A stretch of 64,000 bases of DNA from a virus, in the IMG/VR virus record IMGVR_UViG_3300044807_000022, positions 21,064 to 85,063 of that record; one strand, 5' to 3'. A program made the position numbers and the translations under genes. Below the pieces are notes generated by a model. That model was given only the letters and a program-made list of their open reading frames with translations, did not search any database and had not been told where the DNA came from. Of the stretch, positions 43,323-51,141 are shown piece after piece; position 1 is the first letter of the stretch, and the number at the start of each line of letters is the position of its first letter.

Positions 43323-43783
43323 GTGTCCTCCGTCGTGATTTCGCCTGCGTCCAGGATGACGAACCGGGACTCGTCCACGGTCGGGGTGCTGATGCGCTGC
43401 TCGGCGTAGAGCGGGTGCGCCCTGATCTGCTCCAGGACCTCGACGTTCTGCTCCTCCGTGAGCGGGTTCGGTCCCGTCAGGCCGATGTACGCCTCACGCG
43501 AGGCGTTGTGCAGGTAGCCGACGATCCACCAGTACATGACCGCCATGTTGTGCTCCTCGGAGCCCTCCATGCGGCGCACTACTTCGATGGTCGCCGTGGC
43601 CTCGTCCGGCGCGTCGGTCTCGAAGATTTCGGTGGCGACGAACACGCCGGGCACGCGCATCTGCTCCGCGAGTGCTTCACCCGAGACGATCAGGTTGTCC
43701 GTGAACGTGGCAACGGTCATGGGGGCGGGGCCGCCGGGCGTCGGCATGTGCGTGTAGACGGTGCAGCGAATCGCTTCACGCAT
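43319..43783 (-). CDS. Conserved-looking protein, unknown
   Basis: A 154-residue alpha/beta protein (PAPMTVATFTDNLIVSGEALA; VFVATEIFETDAPDEATATIEVVRRM). No known motif. Part of the RuvB-MoxR operon. Confidence 0.45.
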   Translation of the reverse strand: MREAIRCTVYTHMPTPGGPAPMTVATFTDNLIVSGEALAEQMRVPGVFVATEIFETDAPDEATATIEVVRRMEGSEEHNMAVMYWWIVGYLHNASREAYIGLTGPNPLTEEQNVEVLEQIRAHPLYAEQRISTPTVDESRFVILDAGEITTEDT

Positions 43784-43958
43784 GGCTCTTGCTCCTCGGT
43801 CGGGTCTGGGCGGGCTGCCGCTCGACGGGTTCGACGGTGACGCGCTCGACCCAGGGAAACCCTGACGCCAGTTTGGCGATCCGGTCGAGCGCGTCAGCCG
43901 CCTCGTTCTTCGTGTCGGCCTCGATCTGGAGGACGAGCCTGCCGTCGTACGCGGTCAC
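43776..43958 (-). CDS. Small protein, unknown
   Basis: A 60-residue protein with a beta-alpha-beta pattern (DGRLVLQIEADTKNEAADALDRIAKLASGFPWVERVTVEPV), like a ferredoxin-fold half. GTGA-type coupling to the upstream gene. A palindrome-like copy lies at 43856-43881. Confidence 0.5.
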   Translation of the reverse strand: MTAYDGRLVLQIEADTKNEAADALDRIAKLASGFPWVERVTVEPVERQPAQTRPRSKSHA

Positions 43959-44938
43959 GCCGCGTCCTCTGCGGCAAGCTCGTCCGCACGCTGTACGAGC
44001 GCGTCGATCTGCTGGTCCACGATGTGCGTGGCCTCCGACGCCCTCTTGAGCTTCGTGCCGAGCATGTCCGCGTACTTCGCGATCTGCTCCTCCAGGGCCT
44101 TGCGCTCCTGGATGACGTTGCGGAGGAGGTCCTTCCTGATGTAGCTCGGATTGCGGTCGAGCACGGCCGCGACCTTCGCGACCATTTCCTCGGCCGCGCC
44201 CTGCACGTGCTGCGTGAAGTGCTTCTCGACACGCTCGCGCTCCAGGTCGCCATTCGCGATGGCGATGGACCACAGTTCGGCGTCACCGTCGTAAAGCTCC
44301 TCCAGGACGGTCGTGATCGAGTCGAGCACCTTCTGCTGCTTGTCGCCCTTGGGCACGAAGTACAGGCCGCCCGCCTTGCCGCGCAGGTTCGACGCGCCCA
44401 GCCGGTGCAGTTGGCCGCGCACGGCGTTCCGCACCTTCTGGCCGGGCACGCGCGAGGAGTTCTTCGCGTAGTAGTCCCGGATCGCGTCCTCGATGCCCTC
44501 GCCCGCGAGCGCTGCCGCGTGCTCGGACTCCAGCGCCTCGACCGCGATGGTCTCGTCCGCCTTGTCGAACGTGACGCGCAGCGCCTTGGGGTGGTCGATG
44601 ACCCGATGCTCCAGGTCTCGGATGAGCCGCGTGATCTGGTACGTGCAGTCGCGCGAGGTCTCCGAAAGCTCGTCCACCTTGATTTCGGTGATGCGGCCGT
44701 TCATGCGCCGCGTCTCGACCGAACGACAGGCACGCTGGAACACGTGGACGGCGTTGCGCGCCTGCGGCACCAGGTCGGTGTCCAGGTCGTGCCCCGCCCA
44801 CATGCGCAGGAGCTTCGTGCCTTCGATGGGCCGGTCCGGGATGGTGTACGTGGCGGCCCACCCGAGAATGTGGTCCATGGTGATGTTGCCGCCGGGGGTG
44901 ACGGCCACTGCGCCCTTGGGCAGTCGCTTACGAGCCAT
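43955..44938 (-). CDS. Phage protein, DUF6744-like
   Basis: A 327-residue, largely helical protein. The N-terminal GAVAVTPGGNITMDHIL and the charged helices after it (PGQKVRNAVRGQL; LYFVPKGDKQQKVLDSI) recall a phage protein that I associate with DUF6744 and MoxR neighbours; I am not sure of the name. The C-terminal third is a coiled coil. Start ATG 44938 has its ribosome binding site inside the palindrome 44942-44967. Confidence 0.5.
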   Translation of the reverse strand: MARKRLPKGAVAVTPGGNITMDHILGWAATYTIPDRPIEGTKLLRMWAGHDLDTDLVPQARNAVHVFQRACRSVETRRMNGRITEIKVDELSETSRDCTYQITRLIRDLEHRVIDHPKALRVTFDKADETIAVEALESEHAAALAGEGIEDAIRDYYAKNSSRVPGQKVRNAVRGQLHRLGASNLRGKAGGLYFVPKGDKQQKVLDSITTVLEELYDGDAELWSIAIANGDLERERVEKHFTQHVQGAAEEMVAKVAAVLDRNPSYIRKDLLRNVIQERKALEEQIAKYADMLGTKLKRASEATHIVDQQIDALVQRADELAAEDAA

Positions 44939-44941
44939 TCT

Positions 44942-44967
44942 GAACCTCCGATTGCAGTTGCGGTTTC
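44942..44967. repeat. Dispersed palindrome over a ribosome binding site
   Basis: GAA-N6-ATTGCAGT-N6-TTC upstream of ATG 44938. On the minus strand CGGAGGTTC of the left arm is the Shine-Dalgarno. Nearly the same sequence stands at 46798-46823 before the vWA gene. Confidence 0.8.
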
Positions 44968-45122
44968 GTTGAAGGGTTCGACCCACGCCGGGTCTGGCTT
45001 GCAGAGGTTTCTCTGGGCCAGAGCCCATCCCCCCCTGCCGCGCCCGGCGCGGGCCTTGCGGCGTCACGTGCCGCCGCCGTTCTGCGTACGCCTGCTGCTC
45101 TGGCCGACTGCGTACGCATGTC

Positions 45123-46793
45123 TTAGGTGATCGCGGTGGCGAGTTGGTCGGTGGCCTCGTTCGCGCCCGAGAGCGACAGGTCGCTCACGTGGACCTGCGT
45201 CTCGGCCATCTGTGCGAGGTAGCCGTACGAGCCGCCGATGCCCACGCCGTGGATGCGGACGCCGCGACCGTTCAGGCGATCCTTCAACTCCTGGTCGTCA
45301 GCGCCAAAGTGGTCCTCGCCATCCGTGATGATTACGAGGTCCGCCTTCTTGAACTCGGGCACCTGCTCCATGATCTTCGCGCCGTGCGCGACGGCCGGGC
45401 CAATGTCCGTGCCGCCGCCGAAGTAGTGCGACGTGAAGTCGATGATGTGCTCGGGGTCGAGCGTTTGGCGTCCGGGGAAGAACCACGCGTGCTGTTCGCT
45501 CGCGGAGCCGAACTCGATGCACGCCGCGTCTCGCTTCTCCTTGTGTGCGATGTTCACCAGCGCCAGCGAGACCGCGCGTGCCCACACGTTGCGGTCGCCA
45601 TACATGGACCCGCTGCCGTCCACCAGCACGACGACGGGGCCACGGCCCTCGGGCTCGTTCCCGCGTAGCTCGTACTGAGCGATGGCCTTCTCGTGATACC
45701 GACGCATGAACTCCAGTCGGAAGATCGGGTGCTTGAGCTTCGCCAGTTCGTGTGGGAGCGCGAGGCTGATCGTGTCGCCCAACTCCACGTCCACGACCTC
45801 CTCGAAGCCACCGACGACGCGGTTGGCGCGCTTGAACCGCATGTCACGCTCCAGGCGGCCCATCAGTTCGGCCACCTTGCGCAGCATGTCGTTCTTGCGC
45901 CACATTTCCGCGAGCGCGAACATCTTGTCCGGGGCGATGCGCGAGCCCGCGCCAGCACCCACGCCGGGCATAGCCATCATGGCCTCGGCGTCTTCCTTCG
46001 CCTGAGCCACGGCGTCGTCCACCGCGTCGGCCACGGCCATGCCCATGCCTGCCGCCTGCTGCTGCTGCACCTGCGCGTCGAGGCTCTGCTGGGCCTGCGT
46101 GTGCGCCGCTGCCAGGTCGGCCATTTCCTGCTGCTGTTCGGGCGTCATGGTGTTCTGCTCGAACGCGTCACGCAGCGCCTCCAGCTTGCGCTCCAGGTCC
46201 TCCAGCGAAAGCTCCTGCTCGCGCATCTGCTCGGACCGGCGTGCGTGCTCCGACAGGACGCCGGTCTTCAGCGATTCGCTGAGCGACTGCGTGAGACCCA
46301 TCGTGGCGAACGCCGCCTCGAACTCGTTCATGCGCGTGGTCGGGCGCGTGTCCATGAACTCGTCGCTGTTGATGATTCGCGACATGATGCGGCGGTGCAG
46401 TTCGTGCGAGGGCTTGATCTGGTGGTCGCCCATCGGCTTTGGCTCGTCGTACGTGAAGTACGCGCGGAAGGCGTCGGACGCGAGGTCGGGCCAGAGCGAC
46501 CACGGACCCTCGGGCATGGCGACCTGGTGCTGGCACTTCGCGCACGTGACCTCCGCGCCGTCGATCTGCCAGTCGGGCTCGTCAGTGCCGCAGTTCGGGC
46601 ACTTCGTCGGGGGATCGCCCTGCGGGACGTTCGGGCTGTTCTCGAAGATGGCGTTGAACTTGGGGGCCTTGTCCCTGAAGTCCTCCAGGTACGAATCGTC
46701 CACGCGGTCGTGCGTGACCACGGACGAGGACAGGTCGGTCATTCGCTGCTCTGTCCGGTTGAACAGGTTCTTCACGCGGTCCATCAGGCCCAT
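45123..46793 (-). CDS. vWA-domain protein, ViaA/CobT-like
   Basis: A 556-residue protein. Residues 65-87 carry CPNC and CAKC, a zinc ribbon. Residues 200-270 are a Gln-rich coiled coil. The C-terminal von Willebrand A domain starts VVVLVDGSGSMYGDR (MIDAS DxSxS, about residue 390), with DLVIITDGEDHFG as its last metal-binding strand. The pairing with a MoxR-type ATPase resembles RavA-ViaA and CobS-CobT systems, which remodel or metallate partner proteins. Phage target unknown. Confidence 0.85.
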   Translation of the reverse strand: MGLMDRVKNLFNRTEQRMTDLSSSVVTHDRVDDSYLEDFRDKAPKFNAIFENSPNVPQGDPPTKCPNCGTDEPDWQIDGAEVTCAKCQHQVAMPEGPWSLWPDLASDAFRAYFTYDEPKPMGDHQIKPSHELHRRIMSRIINSDEFMDTRPTTRMNEFEAAFATMGLTQSLSESLKTGVLSEHARRSEQMREQELSLEDLERKLEALRDAFEQNTMTPEQQQEMADLAAAHTQAQQSLDAQVQQQQAAGMGMAVADAVDDAVAQAKEDAEAMMAMPGVGAGAGSRIAPDKMFALAEMWRKNDMLRKVAELMGRLERDMRFKRANRVVGGFEEVVDVELGDTISLALPHELAKLKHPIFRLEFMRRYHEKAIAQYELRGNEPEGRGPVVVLVDGSGSMYGDRNVWARAVSLALVNIAHKEKRDAACIEFGSASEQHAWFFPGRQTLDPEHIIDFTSHYFGGGTDIGPAVAHGAKIMEQVPEFKKADLVIITDGEDHFGADDQELKDRLNGRGVRIHGVGIGGSYGYLAQMAETQVHVSDLSLSGANEATDQLATAIT

Positions 46794-46797
46794 GTCT

Positions 46798-46823
46798 AAA
46801 CCTCCGATTGCAGTTGCGATTTC
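46798..46823. repeat. Dispersed palindrome over a ribosome binding site
   Basis: AAA-N6-ATTGCAGT-N6-TTC, a one-base variant, before the vWA gene start at 46793. Confidence 0.7.
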
Positions 46824-46827
46824 ATAT

Positions 46828-46882
46828 GGCAGCGCCCAGGCGTCGAACCTGGACCATCGGAGCGCCAGTGCTCCGCGCCGCC
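46828..46882 (-). ncRNA. tRNA-like RNA fold in an operon spacer
   Basis: On the minus strand 8-base ends GGCGGCGC and GCGCTGCC pair with one G-U wobble. Inside are a 5-bp hairpin GGAGC/GCTCC with a 6-base loop, a 6-base spacer, and a 5-bp hairpin CCAGG/CCTGG with loop TTCGACG, very like a tRNA T-arm. There is no anticodon arm and no CCA. The G-U wobble is an A-C mismatch on the plus strand, so the minus-strand RNA is the one that folds well. It lies between the MoxR and vWA genes and would be co-transcribed. Confidence 0.45.
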
Positions 46883-46892
46883 ACCCGAGGAC

Positions 46893-48113
46893 TTACGACG
46901 GGTTGATGCCGAACGCTTCCTTCTGCACCCAATCCTTGTCGGACTGGATCGACTTCGCGAGTTCCGCGAGCGTGGACGCGTCTCGGCCGTCCTTGTTCGC
47001 GGCCTCCAGCTTCTCCTCGACCTTCGCGCTGAGCAGGTCGAGCAGGCGCTTCACGCGGATGGCCTGACCGATCTGCTCCTGGTTGTTCGGGTCGATGGTG
47101 CCTGCGGCCGTGAGTTGCTGGAACTCGACCTTGATCGGGTCGTACTCGTCCTGGTACTTCGCAGCCGCGCGCTCGAACTCGGACGCGAAGTCGAGCACGA
47201 TGCGGTAGGCGGTCTGCTCGTCCTCGGGCTCGCGCCAGATGACGTGCTGGAACACCTTTATGTCGTCGGACAGCACTTCGTCGCGACCGGCCATGTACGC
47301 CTTCGCCTGCATGAGCTTCACGCCCGCGCCGAACCGGCGAGGGTTGATGTGAAGGTTCTGCTCCATGCACATGCGACGGAGACGTGCGAGGTCGTCCATC
47401 ACGGAGTCCGGCACGTCGATGGCGGCCGTCTCGCTGATGGCCGCGTTCACGTCGTCCACGGTCATCTGCGTGAACGTCGTCGCGACCGTGTTGCCGAGCC
47501 TGCGCGCGATCTGCCCACGCAGCACGGCCTTGAACCCGTCGTCCGAGCGTACGTCGTGGACCATCTTCGTTACGACGATCCGGTCACGGAACGCGCGCAG
47601 GTCGTCGCGGTCCAGGCCCGGCAGTTCGTTCGACGCGAAGCCGCACGTCCACAGGGGCACGGGGATCGCGCCCCCGTTGTTGTCGAACTGGCGCTCGTTG
47701 ATGATCTTGAGCATCGAGTTCAGCACGTTCGCGGGGGCCTTGAAGACCTCATCCACGAACGCCAGGTGCGCGTCCGGGAGCTTGCCCGAGACGTTGCGCT
47801 CGAACTTGTCCTGCTCCAGCGCCTTCAGCGACACCGGACCCAGAAGCTCCTCGGCGGGCGTCTGCTTGAACACCAGCCGCTCGAAGTAGCGCGCGCCGTC
47901 CACGTGGCGCGCGAGGAGCCGCAGGGTCATCGACTTCGCCACGCCGGGGATGCCGATGAACAGCGGGTGCTCCATCGCGAGCAGGCAGAGGTAGATCAGT
48001 TCGACCTCCTCGTTGCGCTCGACCAGTTCGGCCTTGTCCTCGCGCATGCACTGCTGCAACTGCTGCGCGAGGGACGGCGTGGCCGCCTTCGCCTTCGCTC
48101 CTGTTGTTGCCAT
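46893..48113 (-). CDS. MoxR/RavA-type AAA+ ATPase
   Basis: A 406-residue AAA+ protein of the MoxR class. Walker A is GIPGVAKS (54-61), Walker B AFVDEVF (118-124), and KAPANVLNSMLKIINERQF plus FASNELP are typical of RavA/MoxR ATPases. The second half is helical, with MoxR lid-like helices then a charged tail. Its vWA partner is encoded 99 bp downstream. Known RavA-ViaA pairs act as chaperones on membrane or respiratory proteins; here the substrate is unknown. Confidence 0.85.
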   Translation of the reverse strand: MATTGAKAKAATPSLAQQLQQCMREDKAELVERNEEVELIYLCLLAMEHPLFIGIPGVAKSMTLRLLARHVDGARYFERLVFKQTPAEELLGPVSLKALEQDKFERNVSGKLPDAHLAFVDEVFKAPANVLNSMLKIINERQFDNNGGAIPVPLWTCGFASNELPGLDRDDLRAFRDRIVVTKMVHDVRSDDGFKAVLRGQIARRLGNTVATTFTQMTVDDVNAAISETAAIDVPDSVMDDLARLRRMCMEQNLHINPRRFGAGVKLMQAKAYMAGRDEVLSDDIKVFQHVIWREPEDEQTAYRIVLDFASEFERAAAKYQDEYDPIKVEFQQLTAAGTIDPNNQEQIGQAIRVKRLLDLLSAKVEEKLEAANKDGRDASTLAELAKSIQSDKDWVQKEAFGINPS

Positions 48114-48143
48114 GCTCCTGTGACCTCCTCGGTGGTCCTGGTT

Positions 48144-48179
48144 CTACTGCCTGAAACCGGCTATGCCGGAAAGTGTGAC
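48144..48179 (-). promoter_or_regulatory. 36-bp element, copy 1
   Basis: On the minus strand it reads GTCACACTTTCC, four bases, TAGCCGGTTT, then CAGGCAGTAG. It is 30 bp upstream of the MoxR start at 48113. Same length in all four copies. Probable promoter or operator of the MoxR-vWA operon. A palindrome copy overlaps it (48169-48194). Confidence 0.55.
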
Positions 48180-48184
48180 GGTGG

Positions 48185-48259
48185 CTAGAGCTTCGTGATC
48201 GCGGCCACCACGTCGATCAGGATGGCCGCGCTGAGCACGACCTTCGTTCGTACGCTCAT
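48185..48259 (-). CDS. 24-residue hydrophobic peptide
   Basis: MSVRTKVVLSAAILIDVVAAITKL is one short membrane helix. The ATG overlaps the previous stop (GCATGA), which argues for real translation. Function unknown. Confidence 0.45.
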   Translation of the reverse strand: MSVRTKVVLSAAILIDVVAAITKL

Positions 48260-49026
48260 GCGTGCCTCCGGTTCTGGGTCTCCTCGATCACGACCTCATG
48301 CGGGGCGAAGACGAGTCGATGCCCGGCCTCGGATGCACGCTCGACCAGTTCGAGCCCCACGCGCGTACGCTTGACCGCGCGCTGGCTCACGGTGAGCACG
48401 TTCGCCTGCACTCCCTCGTCGGGGTGCGGGTAGCAGACGGCCACGGGGTGCTGGCCGCTGAAGATGACGCCGTTCTCCACGCGCACGTGCCCGGCCGTGA
48501 TGTGGTTCCAGCCCCAGCGTCCGCGAGGGTTGCCGACGATCACGTCGAGTGCCTGTTCGTGCCGTTCGACGCGCCGCTCACGCGCGCGCTCGTTCGCCTC
48601 CTCGGCCCTGCGTGCCTCGAACTCGCCGTAGGTCTCGTCGTGCTCGATCCACTCGCCGTCGCTGTTGAGGGTCGCGCGCGGGTTCGCACGTACGCACTCG
48701 CCGTAGCCGGTGCGCCAGTCGTCGCCCAGCTTCACGAAGATCGCGGACTCGCCTGAGCCGCGCGCCACGCGGGCGAAGGCGCGCACGCCGGATGCCATGC
48801 TCATGCGGTCGGCCGTGCTGATCGTCTCCCAGCCACCCGTGTAGAAGGTGAGCATGCCGTCCGGGTAGAAGGTGACCACGTTCGTAGCGTGGAAGCGGAT
48901 CGCGTACGCGGTGTCGCTCGGGTCGTGCCCGTCCAGGCGCATGATCCGCGTGTTGCGCGCGATGGGCTTGCCCGCGTCGGGGCGCTTCGCCTTCGCGTGA
49001 AGCCGTGCTGCCTCCTCGTAGTCCAT
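48256..49026 (-). CDS. Conserved-looking protein, unknown
   Basis: A 256-residue protein. The first half has AIRFHATNVVTFYPDGMLTFYTGGWETISTADRM, a segment that I have seen in phage proteins but cannot name. The last third is helical and basic (FEARRAEEANERARERR). Start ATG 49026. It may be part of the early minus-strand operon. Confidence 0.5.
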   Translation of the reverse strand: MDYEEAARLHAKAKRPDAGKPIARNTRIMRLDGHDPSDTAYAIRFHATNVVTFYPDGMLTFYTGGWETISTADRMSMASGVRAFARVARGSGESAIFVKLGDDWRTGYGECVRANPRATLNSDGEWIEHDETYGEFEARRAEEANERARERRVERHEQALDVIVGNPRGRWGWNHITAGHVRVENGVIFSGQHPVAVCYPHPDEGVQANVLTVSQRAVKRTRVGLELVERASEAGHRLVFAPHEVVIEETQNRRHA

Positions 49027-49070
49027 CGCCAGCCTCCGTTCGTCGCGATCCCGCGACTGCCGTTGGGAGT

Positions 49071-49232
49071 TTACACCTTCCGGCAACTGCCAGAAGGCTC
49101 GGGCTGTCCGAACACGTAGGGCGCTACGCGCTCGAAGTCGTGGGGCTCGGGCATTTCGTCCGGCTCCACGGCCACGCGGGCGTCACGCGCCCGTTCGCTG
49201 AGTGCGAGGCGGTCGGTGTCCTCGTTGCCCAT
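49071..49232 (-). CDS. Short acidic protein, unknown
   Basis: A 53-residue protein, acidic, with a Cys near the end. It lies in the gap between larger genes and starts 4 bp after the next gene's stop. Moderately good coding character. Function unknown. Confidence 0.4.
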   Translation of the reverse strand: MGNEDTDRLALSERARDARVAVEPDEMPEPHDFERVAPYVFGQPEPSGSCRKV

Positions 49233-49235
49233 AGC

Positions 49236-49649
49236 TCAGTCCTCCGCAGGGTTCGTGTACGTCTCGGTCGGGTCCTCGTCCAGCACGCGCGCGACCGGGA
49301 TCACGTCCACGTCGTCGCTGCCGGGCACGGTGCTCTTGATGCAGATGAGCGCGTGGCCGTGGCCGGTCGTCTTCTCGCGAGCGTGCATGAGGAACACGTC
49401 GTCGTTCGCTGCCGCCTGCATCAGCGTGTCGAAGTTCGCGCGGTCCTCGGGCAGGAGCGCGGTCGGGCGTGGGTCCTCGCCGCCCAGGTGTGCGCGCATG
49501 GCGTCGATGGCGTCACGCAACGGCCGGAAGTGCTCGTTGAGCGTCAGCTTGGCGACCTTCTCGCTCTGCCCGCTCGCTTCGTTGAGGAGTTCGCTCGCGC
49601 GGCGCTCGGCCGCGCCGAGTACGAGGTCCATCTGCTCGGGCGTCAGCAT
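49236..49649 (-). CDS. Small protein, unknown
   Basis: A 137-residue protein, helical N-terminal half, beta-rich C-terminal half (FLMHAREKTTGHGHALICIKSTVPG). ATG 49649 overlaps the end of the upstream gene by 7 bp. Function unknown. Confidence 0.5.
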   Translation of the reverse strand: MLTPEQMDLVLGAAERRASELLNEASGQSEKVAKLTLNEHFRPLRDAIDAMRAHLGGEDPRPTALLPEDRANFDTLMQAAANDDVFLMHAREKTTGHGHALICIKSTVPGSDDVDVIPVARVLDEDPTETYTNPAED

Positions 49650-49834
49650 GCGACCACCTGCGCGCTCCTGCCCTGCCAGACCTCCGCGTGGAAGTCCGCG
49701 CGGTCGCTGGCGGGCGTCCAGAGGACCACGATGCGCGATGCCTCGGGGTGCTGTTCGCTCGCGCGAGCATGCGCCGCAGCGCGTGCCTTCTCGCACGGCG
49801 CGTTCCCGCGTTCGGGCAGACGGTATATCCGCAT
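49643..49834 (-). CDS. Small basic protein, unknown
   Basis: A 63-residue basic protein. The 36-bp element copy 2 stands 22 bp upstream of its start, so it begins an operon. Function unknown. Confidence 0.5.
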   Translation of the reverse strand: MRIYRLPERGNAPCEKARAAAHARASEQHPEASRIVVLWTPASDRADFHAEVWQGRSAQVVAC

Positions 49835-49855
49835 GGCTGGCCTCCAGTTCGAGTT

Positions 49856-49891
49856 CTACCTGCCCAAACCGGCTAGGCAGGAAAGTGTGAC
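49856..49891 (-). promoter_or_regulatory. 36-bp element, copy 2
   Basis: Minus strand: GTCACACTTTCC, TGCC, TAGCCGGTTT, GGGCAGGTAG. The arms CCTGCC and GGCAGG are complementary. A palindrome-like copy follows at 49881-49906. Upstream of the gene starting at 49834. Confidence 0.6.
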
Positions 49892-50058
49892 GTTCGTCGG
49901 AAGATTTCGCCCGCGCTCGTGGGCTCCAGGGCGGGAGGCACGAGGAGCCGTTGAGCGCGGGCACGTGATTCTGAGGCTCACGCGAGGGCCTGTAGTTCGC
50001 ATCACCTTGACGGTAGGTCCCACCGCTTGCGCGGGTCAGCCGGATCAGGTGAGAGGCG

Positions 50059-50080
50059 CGCGCACGGGATTACGTGCGCG
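50059..50080 (-). terminator. Hairpin after minus-strand gene
   Basis: CGCGCACG and CGTGCGCG pair across a 6-base loop, 30 bp beyond the stop of the gene ending at 50110. No T-run. The surrounding 49892-50109 stretch shows no gene. Confidence 0.4.
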
Positions 50081-50109
50081 GGTTCGCTGCGTGTGTGGGG
50101 TACGACGAT

Positions 50110-50346
50110 CTAGCGGTGCATGTCCAGGGGCGCGAGCAGGATCGGCTTGCCGTCGCCCTCGAAGACCAGTTCGCCCGTGACCGCTCGGGCATCCAACAGC
50201 GCGCGGTCGCCAGCGGCACGCAGGACCTCGCCCAGGTCGGGCCGTCCGCGTTCGCTGCGCACGCTCGCACGCGCGTAAAGCTCGTCGGCGCGGTGGAGCG
50301 CCAGTTCGCGGGCCATCAGGAGTTGCATCGGGATCGCGTGGCTCAT
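50110..50346 (-). CDS. Small protein, unknown
   Basis: A 78-residue protein, helical first half, beta-rich end (GELVFEGDGKPILLAPLDM). 4-bp overlap with the upstream gene. Function unknown. Confidence 0.45.
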   Translation of the reverse strand: MSHAIPMQLLMARELALHRADELYARASVRSERGRPDLGEVLRAAGDRALLDARAVTGELVFEGDGKPILLAPLDMHR

Positions 50347-50489
50347 CGTGCCACCTTACGCGGTGCGCACGCGTGGCAGATGCAGTTGCGCCCGTGGACA
50401 GGCTGCACCTTCGGCATCCGCACGCACGGGGGCGCGGGGCGCGTGGTTCGCAGCATGGCGAAGTAGCGGCTGTCGCGAGTGCTCGGCAT
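50343..50489 (-). CDS. 48-residue CxCHxC protein
   Basis: A short basic protein with CICHACAPRK, a compact metal-binding group. A clear GGAGG precedes ATG 50489. Function unknown. Confidence 0.45.
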   Translation of the reverse strand: MPSTRDSRYFAMLRTTRPAPPCVRMPKVQPVHGRNCICHACAPRKVAR

Positions 50490-50741
50490 GATGCCTCCGG
50501 TGGTTGAAGTGTTCGCGGGCGCGTGCCGGGGAGGAGCACGCGCCCGCTGGCGGGGTCGCCGGGTGAAGACTCGCCCCGTGCTCAGTTGTGCGCCTATATG
50601 CGCGCACGGGGCGTGGCAGCGAGGCGCGATGCCTGTTCGCTGCTCAAGTTCGTTCGCGCTCGACCCGAGGGGAGCGCGTTCGTTCGTAAGAGTTCGCCGT
50701 TCGCTGTTCGCATGAGCGCCAGCGTGCGGCCCCTGCGCGGG

Positions 50742-50771
50742 GGCGCGCCCGGACACTGTGCCGGGCGCGCC
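50742..50771. terminator. 11-bp perfect hairpin
   Basis: GGCGCGCCCGG and CCGGGCGCGCC with an 8-base loop, 10 bp after the stop of the minus-strand gene ending at 50782. No T-run. The surrounding 50490-50781 stretch shows no gene. Confidence 0.6.
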
Positions 50772-50781
50772 GATGCGCGGG

Positions 50782-51042
50782 TCAGTCGATCACCCCGAGG
50801 GTCAGAGCGCGCGCGACCGGCGCGAGGGGGTAGCGCTTGAGCTTGGGCTCGGGGTTGGGGTTGGCGTCGCTTGCGCGTGCCGTGGTCTCGACCGCGAGCA
50901 TGAGCGCGCCCGTGGTCACGTTCTTCTCGACCGCGTAGCGCTTGCGCGCGTCGTCGGGGTCGGTCACGAACTCGCGTACGGTCTCATACGCGGGAGCGTC
51001 GGCCGGGCGCGTCGTCGCGGCGGCCTGATCGAGCAGTGACAT
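50782..51042 (-). CDS. Small protein, unknown
   Basis: An 86-residue protein with GAGGAG before its ATG. The 36-bp element copy 3 is 23 bp upstream. Divergent from the sigma-like gene at 51142; the element may control both. Function unknown. Confidence 0.5.
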   Translation of the reverse strand: MSLLDQAAATTRPADAPAYETVREFVTDPDDARKRYAVEKNVTTGALMLAVETTARASDANPNPEPKLKRYPLAPVARALTLGVID

Positions 51043-51065
51043 GGATTCTCCTCAAGTCGGGGTCA

Positions 51066-51101
51066 CTACCTGCCGAAACCGGTTACTATGGAAAGTGTGA
51101 C
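51066..51101 (-). promoter_or_regulatory. 36-bp element, copy 3, in a divergent intergenic region
   Basis: Minus strand: GTCACACTTTCC, ATAG, TAACCGGTTT, CGGCAGGTAG. It overlaps a palindrome copy (51091-51116) and lies between the divergent genes starting at 51042 and 51142, so it is a likely shared regulatory site. Confidence 0.6.
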
Positions 51102-51141
51102 GGCCGTCAGAGGATCGGCCGCAGAACCGGAAGGGGTCTCA

